The notes under the pieces: model-generated
What the model was told of the DNA's origin: nothing
Databases searched by the model: none
The model's input: only the letters and a program-made list of their open reading frames with translations
Made by a program: the position numbers and the translations under genes
In this document: positions 8,895 to 18,330 of the stretch, in pieces
How positions within the stretch are numbered: position 1 is the first letter of the stretch
Layout of the letters: each line of letters opens with the position of its first letter
Source: an uncultured Lachnospiraceae bacterium
Lineage (GTDB): Bacteria > Bacillota > Clostridia > Lachnospirales > Lachnospiraceae
Direction of reading: 5' to 3'
Assembly: GCA_910586095.1 (NCBI GenBank)
Contig: CAJUHQ010000005.1
Span: 1 to 61,353 of the forward strand
DNA: 61,353 bases

Positions 8895-9673
8895 GCAGTC
8901 TGTCCCCCATCAACCATGAGGTTGATCCCCGTAACATACTTAGATGCATCTGATGCAAGATAAACCATTGCTCCAACTAAATCAGCCGGATATCCAATCC
9001 TTCCCAACATTGTTTTTTCCTGTAATCTTTGTTTAAACAACTGGTTTTCCTGTACATTCTGATGTGGAAACGATCCTGGACTTACACTATTTACACGTAT
9101 ATTATATTTTGCTAGATAAGATGCGCAGTATTTTGACAGTTCTACTGTTGCTGCTTTCCCTGCTCCATAATTGGGTGTGCTACTGAATGGAGTGTCAAAA
9201 TATGTTCTTGGGTCTGGTGCCCCCACTGCATACAAAGATCCAATGTTCACAATACTTCCACTGGAAGAATTTTTCATATATGGTATACATTCTCGGATTG
9301 TGCGAAAGGTATATCCAACGGTTCCGTCTATACCTTTAATCCAATAAGCATCATCCATATTCTCTATATCACTCAATACTCCTGCCCCTAAATTTGCCGC
9401 CATTGTAATCAAAATATCAATCCTATTTTTGTCTCCAGCAGCTAACTTCAGTGTTTCTTGTATTTCCTTGGTATTATCCAAATTACATTCATAATACTTT
9501 ACATTATCATAAGTAGAATCTTGTCCATCAATCTTATTACATTTTGCATCAATGACAACAACATCTGCTCCAAAATCTGCTAAACCTTTTACAATTTCCG
9601 CTCCAAGATAACCGCATCCGCCAGTTACCACGGCATTTCTTCCAGATAAATTAAACAATTCCTTATATGACAT
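8888..9673 (-). CDS. Short-chain dehydrogenase/reductase in nonulosonate module
   Basis: 261 residues, a standard classical SDR. It has the NAD(P) loop VTGGCGYLGAEIVKG, the acidic VVIDAK that favours NAD, and ITMAANLGAG in place of the usual NNAG. SIVNIGSLYAV supplies the serine, and PNYGAGKAATVELSKY supplies Tyr and Lys of the YxxxK motif. The C-terminal VYLASDASKYVTGINLMVDGG closes the fold. An SDR (PtmA-like) accompanies CMP-sugar synthetases in legionaminate clusters of Campylobacter, which is a plausible analogy only. It overlaps the CMP-transferase fusion and follows the SpsF-DegT fusion by 16 bp. Confidence 0.85.
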   Translation of the reverse strand: MSYKELFNLSGRNAVVTGGCGYLGAEIVKGLADFGADVVVIDAKCNKIDGQDSTYDNVKYYECNLDNTKEIQETLKLAAGDKNRIDILITMAANLGAGVLSDIENMDDAYWIKGIDGTVGYTFRTIRECIPYMKNSSSGSIVNIGSLYAVGAPDPRTYFDTPFSSTPNYGAGKAATVELSKYCASYLAKYNIRVNSVSPGSFPHQNVQENQLFKQRLQEKTMLGRIGYPADLVGAMVYLASDASKYVTGINLMVDGGQTAW

Positions 9674-9689
9674 TATATTTCACCTTTTT

Positions 9690-11654
9690 CTATTTATTTT
9701 CAAACCATGCAATTGTCTTTTTTAAAACATCCAGTTGCTGTTTCAGTACAGTTTCATCCCAATAGTTTGTTTTAAACTGAAGAATCTGAGGTTGAATTCT
9801 TTCTGCTATAGGGCAAATACTTTGTTGCAAATAATACTCTTTCCCACGTGTCAACTTGTGCTCCATTCCATTTAATTGCATGTTTTGGAACATTGGTTCT
9901 TGATAAGTTAATTTCCATGCAGCATAAATACCATCACCACCATATTCCAAATATTTATCCCGAAATTCATGCCATGACACGATTTCTGTATCTAATCGCA
10001 TTGCCACTGTCCAATATGTGTTTATGCCTTCCTCCTCCATATGCTGAGGATGCAACCAACTACAGTCGCCAACAACTTCCAACATTCTTTTTCCGACATT
10101 TGTACGAACTTCAATTAATTCTTCTGCTCGTTCTACTTGTGCTAAAGCTACTGCCGCGCATAACTCTGGCATCCGATAATTCCATCCCATACTTACATGC
10201 CTACAATAATCTGGATCTTGAATATCTGTTTTTGTTATTTTTCCTTTATTAGCACTGACACCTGCATATCCTAAAGAACCGACCCTTCTGATATTCTGCG
10301 CAAGTTCCAAATCATCAGTAATAATCATGCCTCCCTCACCAGCGGTTAAATGTTTGGAGCTTTGAAAACTAAAACTTGCAGCATGTCCAAAAGTCCCAAC
10401 CTTTTTTCCTTTATATGTTCCACCAAAACATTCCGCATCATCCTCTAACACAAATAAATTATATTTTTCAGCGATCTCCATAATTTTATCCATTTGTGGC
10501 ACTAGCCCATATAGCGATACTGGAATAATCGCTTTGGTTCGATTACTAATGTTCGATTCAATACTTTTTAGGTCAATAAGAAAGCTATCTTCACATACAT
10601 CAGCAAATATTGGAGTTGCCCCTGCCTGCAAAACCGCAAAAGTCGTACTTGCCATAGTAAGCGGCGGTACAATGACCTCATCTCCTTCTCCTATCCCCTT
10701 GGCAACAAGTGCCGCATGCATATTTTGTGTTCCATTAATAAAAGAAATCGCATACTTTCTTCCCGAATAGTCAGCAAAAGACTGCTCTAATCTCTGCATC
10801 ATTATAGAGCCCTTTGAACTTCTAAAATCAGTAGCCAAGACTTCATTCACATACTGCTTTTCTAAATCACAAATGCGATCAATTACTCCTTTATTCATTT
10901 TACTTTCCTCCCTAATTGATTTCATATATCCTTCGTTTTTTATATGACCTTGATTAATCATTGCTAATTCAGGATGCTCTTTTAAAACTTTTAAAATATC
11001 ATCCATATAAAATATCTCTTGATCTTTGAAATATTTATATACGGAAACTGCGAATTCATAATCGTCCTCTGTATCAAGCGTCCAGCGCATATCTGATAAA
11101 TCTTTTTTATATGTAACATTATAGCAACAAAACATATCGGGATTTTTCCATATAAATGGTGTAACATGTTCCCTTTCTGATGCCAACTGCGCCTCTGTAT
11201 ATGCTCTTTTTAATGCTGAAAATGTAAAAGCCTCCACATCTAACCCATCTGGATAAGTCGGTTTTATAGTGTTGCTGACATAATCATATTTACCAACAAG
11301 TATAGTATCAATTATCAGGTTTATAATTTGAGGATCTTTAAATGGATCATCGGCAGTAATACGCACAATTATATCTGCCTTATACTTTTTCGCAGCTAAA
11401 TAAAATCGACTTAACACGTCTTCTTCGCTACCACGAAAACAAGCTATATTTCTTTTTTCACATAACCTTTCAACGATATTATCCGATTCATTTTCCGTCG
11501 TTGCTACCACAATAGTATCAACCTTGCTGTATTGTACTCGCTCTATAATGCACTCTAACAATGTCTTTTTATTTATAAAACGCATTATTTTTTCTGGGCA
11601 TCTAGTTGAACCCATTCTCGCCTGTATTATCGCCACTACATTTTCTATTTGCAT
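9690..11654 (-). CDS. SpsF-type nucleotidyltransferase fused to DegT-family aminotransferase
   Basis: 654 residues. Residues 1-240 resemble SpsF cytidylyltransferases (AIIQARMGSTRCPEKIM, IVRITADDPFKDP). Residues 250-654 are a DegT/DnrJ/EryC1 PLP aminotransferase: FINGTQNMHAALVAKGIG, EVIVPPLTMASTTFAVLQAG, EDDAECFGGTYKG, and SSKHLTAGEGG with the Schiff-base lysine. In Bacillus sps and in PseC-type pathways such enzymes aminate a 4-keto sugar nucleotide before nonulosonate synthesis. The linker contains a good ribosome site before an in-frame ATG at 10898, so the aminotransferase may also be made on its own. The start at 11654 has only a weak ribosome site. Confidence 0.85.
   Translation of the reverse strand: MQIENVVAIIQARMGSTRCPEKIMRFINKKTLLECIIERVQYSKVDTIVVATTENESDNIVERLCEKRNIACFRGSEEDVLSRFYLAAKKYKADIIVRITADDPFKDPQIINLIIDTILVGKYDYVSNTIKPTYPDGLDVEAFTFSALKRAYTEAQLASEREHVTPFIWKNPDMFCCYNVTYKKDLSDMRWTLDTEDDYEFAVSVYKYFKDQEIFYMDDILKVLKEHPELAMINQGHIKNEGYMKSIREESKMNKGVIDRICDLEKQYVNEVLATDFRSSKGSIMMQRLEQSFADYSGRKYAISFINGTQNMHAALVAKGIGEGDEVIVPPLTMASTTFAVLQAGATPIFADVCEDSFLIDLKSIESNISNRTKAIIPVSLYGLVPQMDKIMEIAEKYNLFVLEDDAECFGGTYKGKKVGTFGHAASFSFQSSKHLTAGEGGMIITDDLELAQNIRRVGSLGYAGVSANKGKITKTDIQDPDYCRHVSMGWNYRMPELCAAVALAQVERAEELIEVRTNVGKRMLEVVGDCSWLHPQHMEEEGINTYWTVAMRLDTEIVSWHEFRDKYLEYGGDGIYAAWKLTYQEPMFQNMQLNGMEHKLTRGKEYYLQQSICPIAERIQPQILQFKTNYWDETVLKQQLDVLKKTIAWFENK
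10896..10912 (-). promoter_or_regulatory. Internal ribosome binding site and ATG in the SpsF-DegT fusion
   Basis: On the minus strand GGGAGGAAAGTAAAATG precedes an in-frame Met exactly at the junction between the nucleotidyltransferase and aminotransferase domains. The AGGAGG-like core and 7-nt spacing are as good as those of true gene starts in the window. It suggests recent gene fusion or dual translation of a free aminotransferase. Confidence 0.65.
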
Positions 11655-11714
11655 ATCGACACCACACTTTAATCATATATTTCATTGCAACTAATAATTA
11701 GCTAAATCCTAAAA

Positions 11715-12830
11715 TTAAAACAAACTGTCAAACTCAACTCTTTCAAAAACTTCCAATTTCCCCCCGCGAGTCGCATTATAAATCTTTATATTGTGCTCGT
11801 CTGCATACTTCTTTGCTGTCTGAAATGCCGCAAGCTGCAAATCCACATCTGCTAGATATGGCACACCATAACGGCTCTTTATCAACTCATCAAATACCTT
11901 GTGCTCTGCTTCTATTTCCTCCATATGATTACACACCTGATTAGTAACAATAGTTCCATCTTTATGTTGCTCCACAGAATAATTAAAATCCATTCCCAGC
12001 AAATATATTTGTTCAACTCCCATGTAAGCTGCTAATTGTAACATGACATATGTAACAGTCCCTCCTAAATATATCTGTTCACTACAGTCAGTCGAGAAAC
12101 ACAAAAATGGACTCTTTATACTACTTTCTACTAATTGAACAAAATGAAGTCTGTCCATATCAACATCACTTCTATATCGAAAACCTGCACCCAAAATAGA
12201 CGTAAATACAGCCTTGCATCCATCCATCAACATGTACATATTCTCTTTATCCGACATCATTTTATCACAAAAAATTTTATCGTTTGCGCAATAATATGTG
12301 GGTCTCCATGTGGTAGATTTGTATAGTACATGTATCGAATTACTTGCAAATGTAATCTCTTCATTCAGCTTTTCTAAATCTCCAATTTTGAGACTTGGTC
12401 CGTTGCCAATAATAAAACATCTCTTTTTCTTATGTAGATTGTGAAATTTTTTAATTTTGTTTGTATACTCTTTCCAATTTATTAACTCATTATAAAGTTC
12501 AAAAAAAATATCATGATTATCATACATAATAATATGATTGGAACAAACTCCTATTTGATTTAGTTCATGAAGCAACTCCATTCTGTAAGAATAACTGGAT
12601 ATAATATAACGTCCTTCCTGTGGATTGAGATCCTTATAACGCTGTACTGATTTTCCGTTTATAGTGTGTTGAAATGTCCTTTTATCTACATAACCTTCCC
12701 ATGCGATTCCCTGTTTATCAAAATATTCTCCTAATACCTCTCCATTTCTACCTGCTCCCACAATATATATTTTATTTGGAGATAACGCTTTGATCGCCTT
12801 AATATAGTCTTCTCTATTTGAATATTCCAC
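11715..12830 (-). CDS. DUF115 (MptE/Maf-like) protein with N-terminal Rossmann-like domain
   Basis: 371 residues. The N-terminal 110 residues are a Rossmann-like unit (IYIVGAGRNGEVLGEY, GYVDKRT). The rest carries DUF115 motifs (PF01973): RCFIIGNGPSLKIGDL, ITFASNSIHVLYK, YLGGTVTYVMLQLAAYMG and IYLLGMDFNYS. Related Maf proteins attach nonulosonic acids to flagellin, so a role as CMP-nonulosonate transferase is reasonable next to NeuB/NeuA genes, but it is an inference. The start is a GTG at 12830 just after the epimerase stop. A close paralogue lies at 16204-17292 and ends with the same NATRGGKLEVFERV-type tail. Confidence 0.8.
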   Translation of the reverse strand: MEYSNREDYIKAIKALSPNKIYIVGAGRNGEVLGEYFDKQGIAWEGYVDKRTFQHTINGKSVQRYKDLNPQEGRYIISSYSYRMELLHELNQIGVCSNHIIMYDNHDIFFELYNELINWKEYTNKIKKFHNLHKKKRCFIIGNGPSLKIGDLEKLNEEITFASNSIHVLYKSTTWRPTYYCANDKIFCDKMMSDKENMYMLMDGCKAVFTSILGAGFRYRSDVDMDRLHFVQLVESSIKSPFLCFSTDCSEQIYLGGTVTYVMLQLAAYMGVEQIYLLGMDFNYSVEQHKDGTIVTNQVCNHMEEIEAEHKVFDELIKSRYGVPYLADVDLQLAAFQTAKKYADEHNIKIYNATRGGKLEVFERVEFDSLF

Positions 12831-12839
12831 TTTGAACGC

Positions 12840-13766
12840 CTATCCTTTCAATGCCCACGATACCATTTGTTTTAGTCCCTCATCCAATTTTGTTTGAGGT
12901 TTCCATTCCAAACGATTTTGCAATTTTGATGAATCACAGTAAATGCCAAACTGGTCTCCTGGAGTTGTTCCTTCATAATTAACTGTAACATCAAAAGGCA
13001 GTAACCCTTTTATCTTCTCAATCAAATACTCTACAGTAGTTGCTGTTCCTGTAGAAACATTATATGCTTCAAATCCATCAATATCTGCTCTCATACAACG
13101 AATAAAAGCATCTACTACATCATCTATATAAACAAAATCCCTAAAGCGTTCTTTGTCACCCATAACATGTATATGTTTATTTTTGATTGCCTGAGCTAAA
13201 AAAATACTTACCATACCTTGTAGTAAATTGTCCATATTTTGCCCTGGTCCATATACATTATTTAATCGTAACGCAACACAATTTATTCCAAATTGTGAGG
13301 CATACAACTTCATATAATTTTCACTTGCAAGCTTTCCAATAGCATAATATGTAGTAGGGTTCTTTTCTCCATCTTCTGACACAGGACACGGATTTTGATC
13401 CCCATAAACAGACATTGAACTAGCAAAAACAAATTGATTACACTTATGTTCTTTGCAGTATTGTAACAGCTTTATTGTTGATTCTACATTTGAGCGCATA
13501 TCATAAATTGGATCTTTATACGAAGTCACCCCTCCGCTTTGTCCTGCAATATGGAAAATGCCATCAAATTGATACTGATCTAACAATCTAATCACTTCAT
13601 CATCATACGAATTGCCAATTATCTTTACACACTCATTTGGTATTTTCTCAAAGAATCCTGTTGACAAGTTGTCAATTACAACCACATTACTACCTTCATC
13701 TATTAATTTTTGGGCTACTGCCGCTCCAATAAAACCCGCTCCACCTGTCACTAAATAATTTAACAT
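12840..13766 (-). CDS. NAD-dependent epimerase/dehydratase
   Basis: 308 residues from the ATG at 13766, which follows GGAGG with 5-nt spacing. Extended SDR features: NYLVTGGAGFIGAAVA nucleotide loop, VIDNLSTG, the FASSMSVYGD strand, PTTYYAIGKLASE with Tyr and Lys of YxxxK, and FRDFVYIDDVVDAF. It resembles UDP-glucose 4-epimerases and dTDP/UDP-sugar dehydratases. The active-site Ser-Met-Ser before VYG, rather than a Thr-Asp-Glu triad, favours an epimerase. It probably supplies a UDP-sugar to the glycan. A palindromic repeat begins right at its ribosome site. Confidence 0.85.
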   Translation of the reverse strand: MLNYLVTGGAGFIGAAVAQKLIDEGSNVVVIDNLSTGFFEKIPNECVKIIGNSYDDEVIRLLDQYQFDGIFHIAGQSGGVTSYKDPIYDMRSNVESTIKLLQYCKEHKCNQFVFASSMSVYGDQNPCPVSEDGEKNPTTYYAIGKLASENYMKLYASQFGINCVALRLNNVYGPGQNMDNLLQGMVSIFLAQAIKNKHIHVMGDKERFRDFVYIDDVVDAFIRCMRADIDGFEAYNVSTGTATTVEYLIEKIKGLLPFDVTVNYEGTTPGDQFGIYCDSSKLQNRLEWKPQTKLDEGLKQMVSWALKG

Positions 13767-13771
13767 ACGAA

Positions 13772-13900
13772 CCTCCATGTTGGCGCTTTGCTGCGACTCA
13801 AATCATGAGCGTGAGAAAAGTCTGTTATGCAAACTCAGAATTTCTCTGCAAAACAATCTTTTCTGTGAGCAGAAACTGCCGAAACTCTCTTTACGCTACC
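13772..13900. repeat. Modular palindromic repeat upstream of the epimerase
   Basis: About 130 bp with the same order as other copies: CTCCATG, a GC hairpin (GCGCTTTGCTGCGAC), TCAAATC, variable hairpin material (GAAAAG, TTTTC, GCAGAAACTGCC) and a TTACGCTACC end. Less perfect than the copy at 36.5 kb. Noncoding. Confidence 0.7.
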
Positions 13901-13916
13901 ATACCCATTCTTTCCC

Positions 13917-15491
13917 TTAAAAAATGCAACTTTCTGTGAGATACACAATCTCTGACTCTTTCATATATTTTTTCAAAACATTTCTCATACCTTGATTAAT
14001 CCATTCTGCCATATTTTCTGGTATGCACAAAACCATATTCTCATCTGCATAATTTTGATATATATTATGATGAAAACCATCATATCCCGCTAATAAAATT
14101 CTTTTGACATCTAAGAGCAAGAAAAATTTTACTGCCATAAGCCCTGCATTATCATTGACAAAATCCTCATCATTTATGAGCTTTCCATATTCAATTTGTA
14201 AATAATAGTCCTCTTCTGGAATATTAGAAGTAACGATAACTGTATCATTGTTATCAAGATTCAATTCAGAATATCTTTTTTTATTACTGCAAAATACATA
14301 ATCTGTTTTACAAAATGCATACTTATGATTAATTGATACCACAATTGTATTGTCTTTATCAGCTTCTGATATAACCTTTTCTCTTTGTGTTACTGAACTA
14401 GTACCTGGTGCTATTAACAATACTGTTTTTCCAGTTAATTGTCCTTTTAATTGTTCTAATCTCTCGCTTGTATGATGCCCTTTTTCCATAAATTTTAAGT
14501 AAAGATTATCAATACATTGTTTGTCAAATTCTTCTTTCTTTTCTAATGGGATACTTGAAAATATTTCATCCATATCATCTACACTCAACGTATTTTTCTC
14601 ACACAAATACCCCGCATATTTGGGATGTACATTGTGTTTTGCAGATAGATAATTGGGTAGAGAATAGCCCCATCGTTTCACCAAATAGAAATTATTTAAT
14701 ACGGCATCTATTATATACAAAATCGGTTTTAGATTATATTTTCCTTTAAGATTTTCATTCATATATATAAGAAATAACTCTGTATTTAAATTCCCTGCTC
14801 CGCGTCCCATCCCCATAATACTTGTGTCAATTATTTTATTATGTAATGATGATTCCAATGCGAACCATTGTGCATTTGAAAATGCCATTTGCATGTTGTT
14901 ATGTGCATGGAATCCTAAGACAATTTCCTTATCTAAGGTCTTGTCAGCTTTTTGAAACAATCTTATTAAATCATTTTTTCTCATAGATCCAAAGCTATCT
15001 ACAATATAAAATGCGTATGGTTGTATTTCCTGCACCTTATCTATTAGACAGGCATATTCACTATCGGAATAACTTAATATAGCCATTGGCTGAATAAATA
15101 ATAAGTACCCCTTCTGTTTTATTTTATAGCAAAAATCAAGCGCATTTTCCCAATGCTTTTTTCGAAATGCGACACGTATCCCCACAATACCATACCCTGG
15201 ATAATCAGGAATTTGTTCTATTGCTACCTCACCATAGTTAATCATTGCTACATATTTTGTTTCTGTATTCTTATTTAGCAAAACTAATTTTTCTAAATCT
15301 GTAATGGCCTGAAAAATAGTTCTTCCCTCTTGATTCATAGCACTGCTTGACAAATATCCACACTCTATATATTCAATCCCTGATTCCATAAGAGAATTTT
15401 GTATATTGATAATATTTGCTACACCAAATGTCCAATTATTGCAATATCCACCATCCCGTAATGTCACATCTAAAACCTCGATTTTATTCAT
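13917..15491 (-). CDS. DRE-TIM aldolase fused to a DUF115-like domain
   Basis: 524 residues from the ATG at 15491 (AGGAGAG, 6-nt spacing). Residues 1-320 are a DRE-TIM metallolyase barrel: EVLDVTLRDGGYCNNW, IEYIECGYLSS, FHAHNNMQMAFSNA (metal-binding HxH) and MGMGRGAGNLNTEL. Relatives are 4-hydroxy-2-oxovalerate aldolases and HMG-CoA lyase. Residues 355-524 (KTVLLIAPGTSSVTQREKVI, VSINHKYAF, LLLDVKRILLAGYDGF) look like a DUF115-type domain. The start overlaps the stop of a CMP-transferase gene by 8 bp. A possible role is forming or remodelling a 2-keto sugar acid that the neighbour activates; the reaction is unproven. Confidence 0.78.
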   Translation of the reverse strand: MNKIEVLDVTLRDGGYCNNWTFGVANIINIQNSLMESGIEYIECGYLSSSAMNQEGRTIFQAITDLEKLVLLNKNTETKYVAMINYGEVAIEQIPDYPGYGIVGIRVAFRKKHWENALDFCYKIKQKGYLLFIQPMAILSYSDSEYACLIDKVQEIQPYAFYIVDSFGSMRKNDLIRLFQKADKTLDKEIVLGFHAHNNMQMAFSNAQWFALESSLHNKIIDTSIMGMGRGAGNLNTELFLIYMNENLKGKYNLKPILYIIDAVLNNFYLVKRWGYSLPNYLSAKHNVHPKYAGYLCEKNTLSVDDMDEIFSSIPLEKKEEFDKQCIDNLYLKFMEKGHHTSERLEQLKGQLTGKTVLLIAPGTSSVTQREKVISEADKDNTIVVSINHKYAFCKTDYVFCSNKKRYSELNLDNNDTVIVTSNIPEEDYYLQIEYGKLINDEDFVNDNAGLMAVKFFLLLDVKRILLAGYDGFHHNIYQNYADENMVLCIPENMAEWINQGMRNVLKKYMKESEIVYLTESCIF

Positions 15492-16149
15492 ATTCCGCTC
15501 TCCTGTCTTGAAAATATGAAATTGCATCTGCTATATAAAAATCATCTTTTTCGTCAATATCAATTGCCTCTATCCCATTCACTTCAACTAAGTATGGATG
15601 TTCTCCTATTCTACGGTTTAGTCTGTTTATGATCTCCTTTTTGTATATATAAAATCCGCTTGTCTCTTCATAAATCACAGGCAAGTCCTGTGTTCTTGGA
15701 ATATTGTCCAATGTATAATTTAAAGGAGTTCCATCTTTCCATAAAAAATCTTGCACTTTTTTAACGGAAAAAGCCGAATCATAATCATGATTGACTACCA
15801 TATCAATTCCTTTTTCTATACTTTTTGAAGAAATAAATGGTGCAGTAGTATGTGCCATAACATAAACATCTGCATCTACATCTTGGGCAAAAGCCTTCAA
15901 TACTTGGTTCATTGATGCACTGTCTTTATCTAAATCTGTAGAACGTTTTAGATAGTGTATTCCATCTAACATATATTGCTGTATACTTTCGTCACTACAA
16001 TACACATATTTTTCATCTATTCCATCTACGCGCATCAACGTTTTGAAGATATATGTACACAGTGGAACACCTGTTGACAACTGCTTTATATTCTTACCTG
16101 GAAGCCTTTTATTATTTAGTTTCATTGGTACTACTGCCACTATTCTCAT
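15484..16149 (-). CDS. NeuA-family CMP-sugar acid cytidylyltransferase
   Basis: 221 residues from the ATG at 16149; upstream in-frame TTG and GTG codons are too close to the AAAGGG. Family features: VAVVPMKLNNKRLPGKNI nucleotide loop, VYVMAHTTAPFISSKSIEKGI, and EETSGFYIYKKEIINR. Such enzymes join CTP to a 3-deoxy-ulosonic acid to make the CMP-sugar. It is the second CMP-transferase in the cluster and is translationally coupled to the aldolase-DUF115 gene, so it may serve a different acid from the fused NeuA-PseG enzyme. Confidence 0.85.
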   Translation of the reverse strand: MRIVAVVPMKLNNKRLPGKNIKQLSTGVPLCTYIFKTLMRVDGIDEKYVYCSDESIQQYMLDGIHYLKRSTDLDKDSASMNQVLKAFAQDVDADVYVMAHTTAPFISSKSIEKGIDMVVNHDYDSAFSVKKVQDFLWKDGTPLNYTLDNIPRTQDLPVIYEETSGFYIYKKEIINRLNRRIGEHPYLVEVNGIEAIDIDEKDDFYIADAISYFQDRRAEYE

Positions 16150-16203
16150 AATTCGCACCAACCCTTTTTCTTTCTTAGTTTTGCAATATTTATTTACAAG
16201 TAT

Positions 16204-17292
16204 TTATTTTAAACTATCAAAATTTATCCGTTCAAATACTTCCAATTTTCCACCTCTTGTCGCATTATATATTTGAATATTATGCTGTTTTGCATATAAC
16301 TGCGCTGCTTTATATGCACACGTTATTTTATATACATCTGCAACGCCCCATACTTTTGTTCCTCCAAGGATTTTAGCATGATCTTGCACAGTTTCATCTA
16401 CAATTACATTTCCATCTTTTGTTGCTTTTTCAACTGAAAAATTGTGATCCATTCCTGTTAAATAAATTTCCTTAAATCCCATATATACTGCCATTTGAAG
16501 CATTGCATATGTAACCGTATATCCAATATAAATTTGTTTTGAACAATCCTCTGAAAAATCAAAATTTTCTTCATCTTTTGAATATACAAAGTCAAAATAC
16601 ATCAGATTTTGAATATCCTTATCATTGCGATAGTCAAACAATAATCCATCTGTTCTTGTAAATGCATATTCGCAATTTTTTAATACCATAAGCAATTTTT
16701 CTCTTTCTGCGAATACACTTCTCATTCCCATAACATCTGTAAAAAAGTAATAATTTGGTCTCCATGAAGTCCGTTCATAGCAATTAAAAATCATATTACT
16801 AGACATAGTAATCAACCCTAACTTCTTACTTTTTTCAATATCTTCCAATTTAAGGCTTGGTCCATTTCCAATTATGAGACACCGCTCTTTTGTATGAATA
16901 TCTTTAAAACGACTAATTTTTTGAGTAAATTCGTCACTTTCTATTACCCTTTTTGTCATCTGCTCATATAAATCTTTTGATGAAAACATAATAATATGTT
17001 CTTTTGAAACACCGCTTTCTCTTAATTGATTGTATACATTTATATAGTTGCGCATAGATAAAATGTAGATCCCTTTTTTTAAAGGTACCTTTTGAGCATT
17101 AAAAATACTCTTACCATTTAATTCTGTGGTTTTGCTATTTGGATAATTGTCATAATATCCATTCCATCTTCTTTCATATTTATCAAGTAGTCGTCCTAAA
17201 ATATCCCCATATACTCCGGTTCCCCATATATATATGTCTTCTTGTACAGCCAAAATATCATTAAAAAAGTTGTCTAGATTGTCATATTCCAT
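16204..17292 (-). CDS. DUF115 (MptE/Maf-like) protein, paralogue
   Basis: 362 residues from the ATG at 17292 after AGAGGAAAG. Same architecture as the protein at 11715-12830: an N-terminal Rossmann-like domain (IYIWGTGVYGDILGRLL, GYYDNYPN) and a DUF115 domain (RCLIIGNGPSLKLEDI, ITMSSNMIFNCYERTSW, IYIGYTVTYAMLQMAVYMG, IYLTGMDHNFS) ending IYNATRGGKLEVFERINF. The pair probably arose by duplication and may add two different sugar acids, or the same acid at two positions. Neighbours are a CMP-transferase and a methyltransferase. Confidence 0.8.
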   Translation of the reverse strand: MEYDNLDNFFNDILAVQEDIYIWGTGVYGDILGRLLDKYERRWNGYYDNYPNSKTTELNGKSIFNAQKVPLKKGIYILSMRNYINVYNQLRESGVSKEHIIMFSSKDLYEQMTKRVIESDEFTQKISRFKDIHTKERCLIIGNGPSLKLEDIEKSKKLGLITMSSNMIFNCYERTSWRPNYYFFTDVMGMRSVFAEREKLLMVLKNCEYAFTRTDGLLFDYRNDKDIQNLMYFDFVYSKDEENFDFSEDCSKQIYIGYTVTYAMLQMAVYMGFKEIYLTGMDHNFSVEKATKDGNVIVDETVQDHAKILGGTKVWGVADVYKITCAYKAAQLYAKQHNIQIYNATRGGKLEVFERINFDSLK

Positions 17293-17319
17293 TTTCTTTC
17301 CTCTTTGCCACAAATATTG

Positions 17320-18318
17320 TTATTTTGTAACATATACATCAACCACTTTTTGTCTTGTATCAGCACAGAACTGATTGGTAAGCACAAACAAACCGCTTTT
17401 TTCAATTTCCTCATAAAATTTTGGATTAATACTGATAATTGTAATTTTTCTTGGATTCCTGTGATAACTTTCACAAATATTCTTTATCACTGCCTCAAAA
17501 ACCGGCTTATAAAAGGGATCAAAAAAATAAAACCAATTGTATTTGTCAAGCTCTGTTGTAATCATAGCCGCATCGCCATGCAGACACTCTGCTTGTTGCT
17601 TATCTATTCCAAGTTTATTCATGTTTGAAATGAGCGTATCATATATTCCATCCACATATTCAATACCTCCAACATGCCTAAAACCATAATCAAGAAATGA
17701 TACAAGTGCTGCTCCTTTTCCACACCCAAAATCAAATATGGCATCCTCTTGAGTAGGAAGGCAATGACACTTATCTAAAATAGGAAATATTTCTTTTTGA
17801 CCTGTCATGCGATAACTATGTGCTCCCACATAATTTCCTTTAAACTGTCTACTTTCTATCGCTGTAACGAAATTGCAGTCATAAAAACATTCCAAATATT
17901 CCATAAACTGAATGTCATATACACCTGTTTTCTTCTGTTCAAAAATATCTTCTTCTATTTCATTATTTACTAATTTATCACCGTAGATAAGAGAAGGAAA
18001 ATCAACAACCCCCCCATGTGAACTGCATAAGTCCTTTGCTTTTTTGTCCCCTGGCAGGGCAAACCACACAATAGCGTTCTTTACATCCTTATAATTGAAA
18101 TTGAACAAACTGTCCCTAAAAAGAGGAAAGTTATAAGGTATTGTTGATGACCAATCCTCCGTAATAATAAAATCCATTTCTATGCCATGATAATACTTTG
18201 CATACCACTCCAAAAACTGTCCTGTTCTCCCATATCCGTACAGAATCACCCTGTTCCCAAACGCTTTTATCATTACATCATCCAACTTTTTCCTAAATTC
18301 GTCCAAAATTTTTAGCAT
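17320..18318 (-). CDS. SAM-dependent methyltransferase with N-terminal Rossmann-like domain
   Basis: 332 residues, start after AAGGAG. The N-terminal 110 residues (RVILYGYGRTGQFLEWYAK, DFIITEDW) are the accessory Rossmann-like unit found on other proteins of this cluster. Residues 165-332 are a class I methyltransferase: DAIFDFGCGKGAALVSFLDY is the SAM motif, HVGGIEYVDGIYDTL follows with the acidic strand end, and YNWFYFFDPFY replaces the usual motif IV. The target is unknown; O-methylation of a sugar fits the context. An in-frame seven-G tract (18009-18015) lies in the N-terminal domain. Confidence 0.8.
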   Translation of the reverse strand: MLKILDEFRKKLDDVMIKAFGNRVILYGYGRTGQFLEWYAKYYHGIEMDFIITEDWSSTIPYNFPLFRDSLFNFNYKDVKNAIVWFALPGDKKAKDLCSSHGGVVDFPSLIYGDKLVNNEIEEDIFEQKKTGVYDIQFMEYLECFYDCNFVTAIESRQFKGNYVGAHSYRMTGQKEIFPILDKCHCLPTQEDAIFDFGCGKGAALVSFLDYGFRHVGGIEYVDGIYDTLISNMNKLGIDKQQAECLHGDAAMITTELDKYNWFYFFDPFYKPVFEAVIKNICESYHRNPRKITIISINPKFYEEIEKSGLFVLTNQFCADTRQKVVDVYVTK

Positions 18319-18330
18319 AATTTTCTCCTT

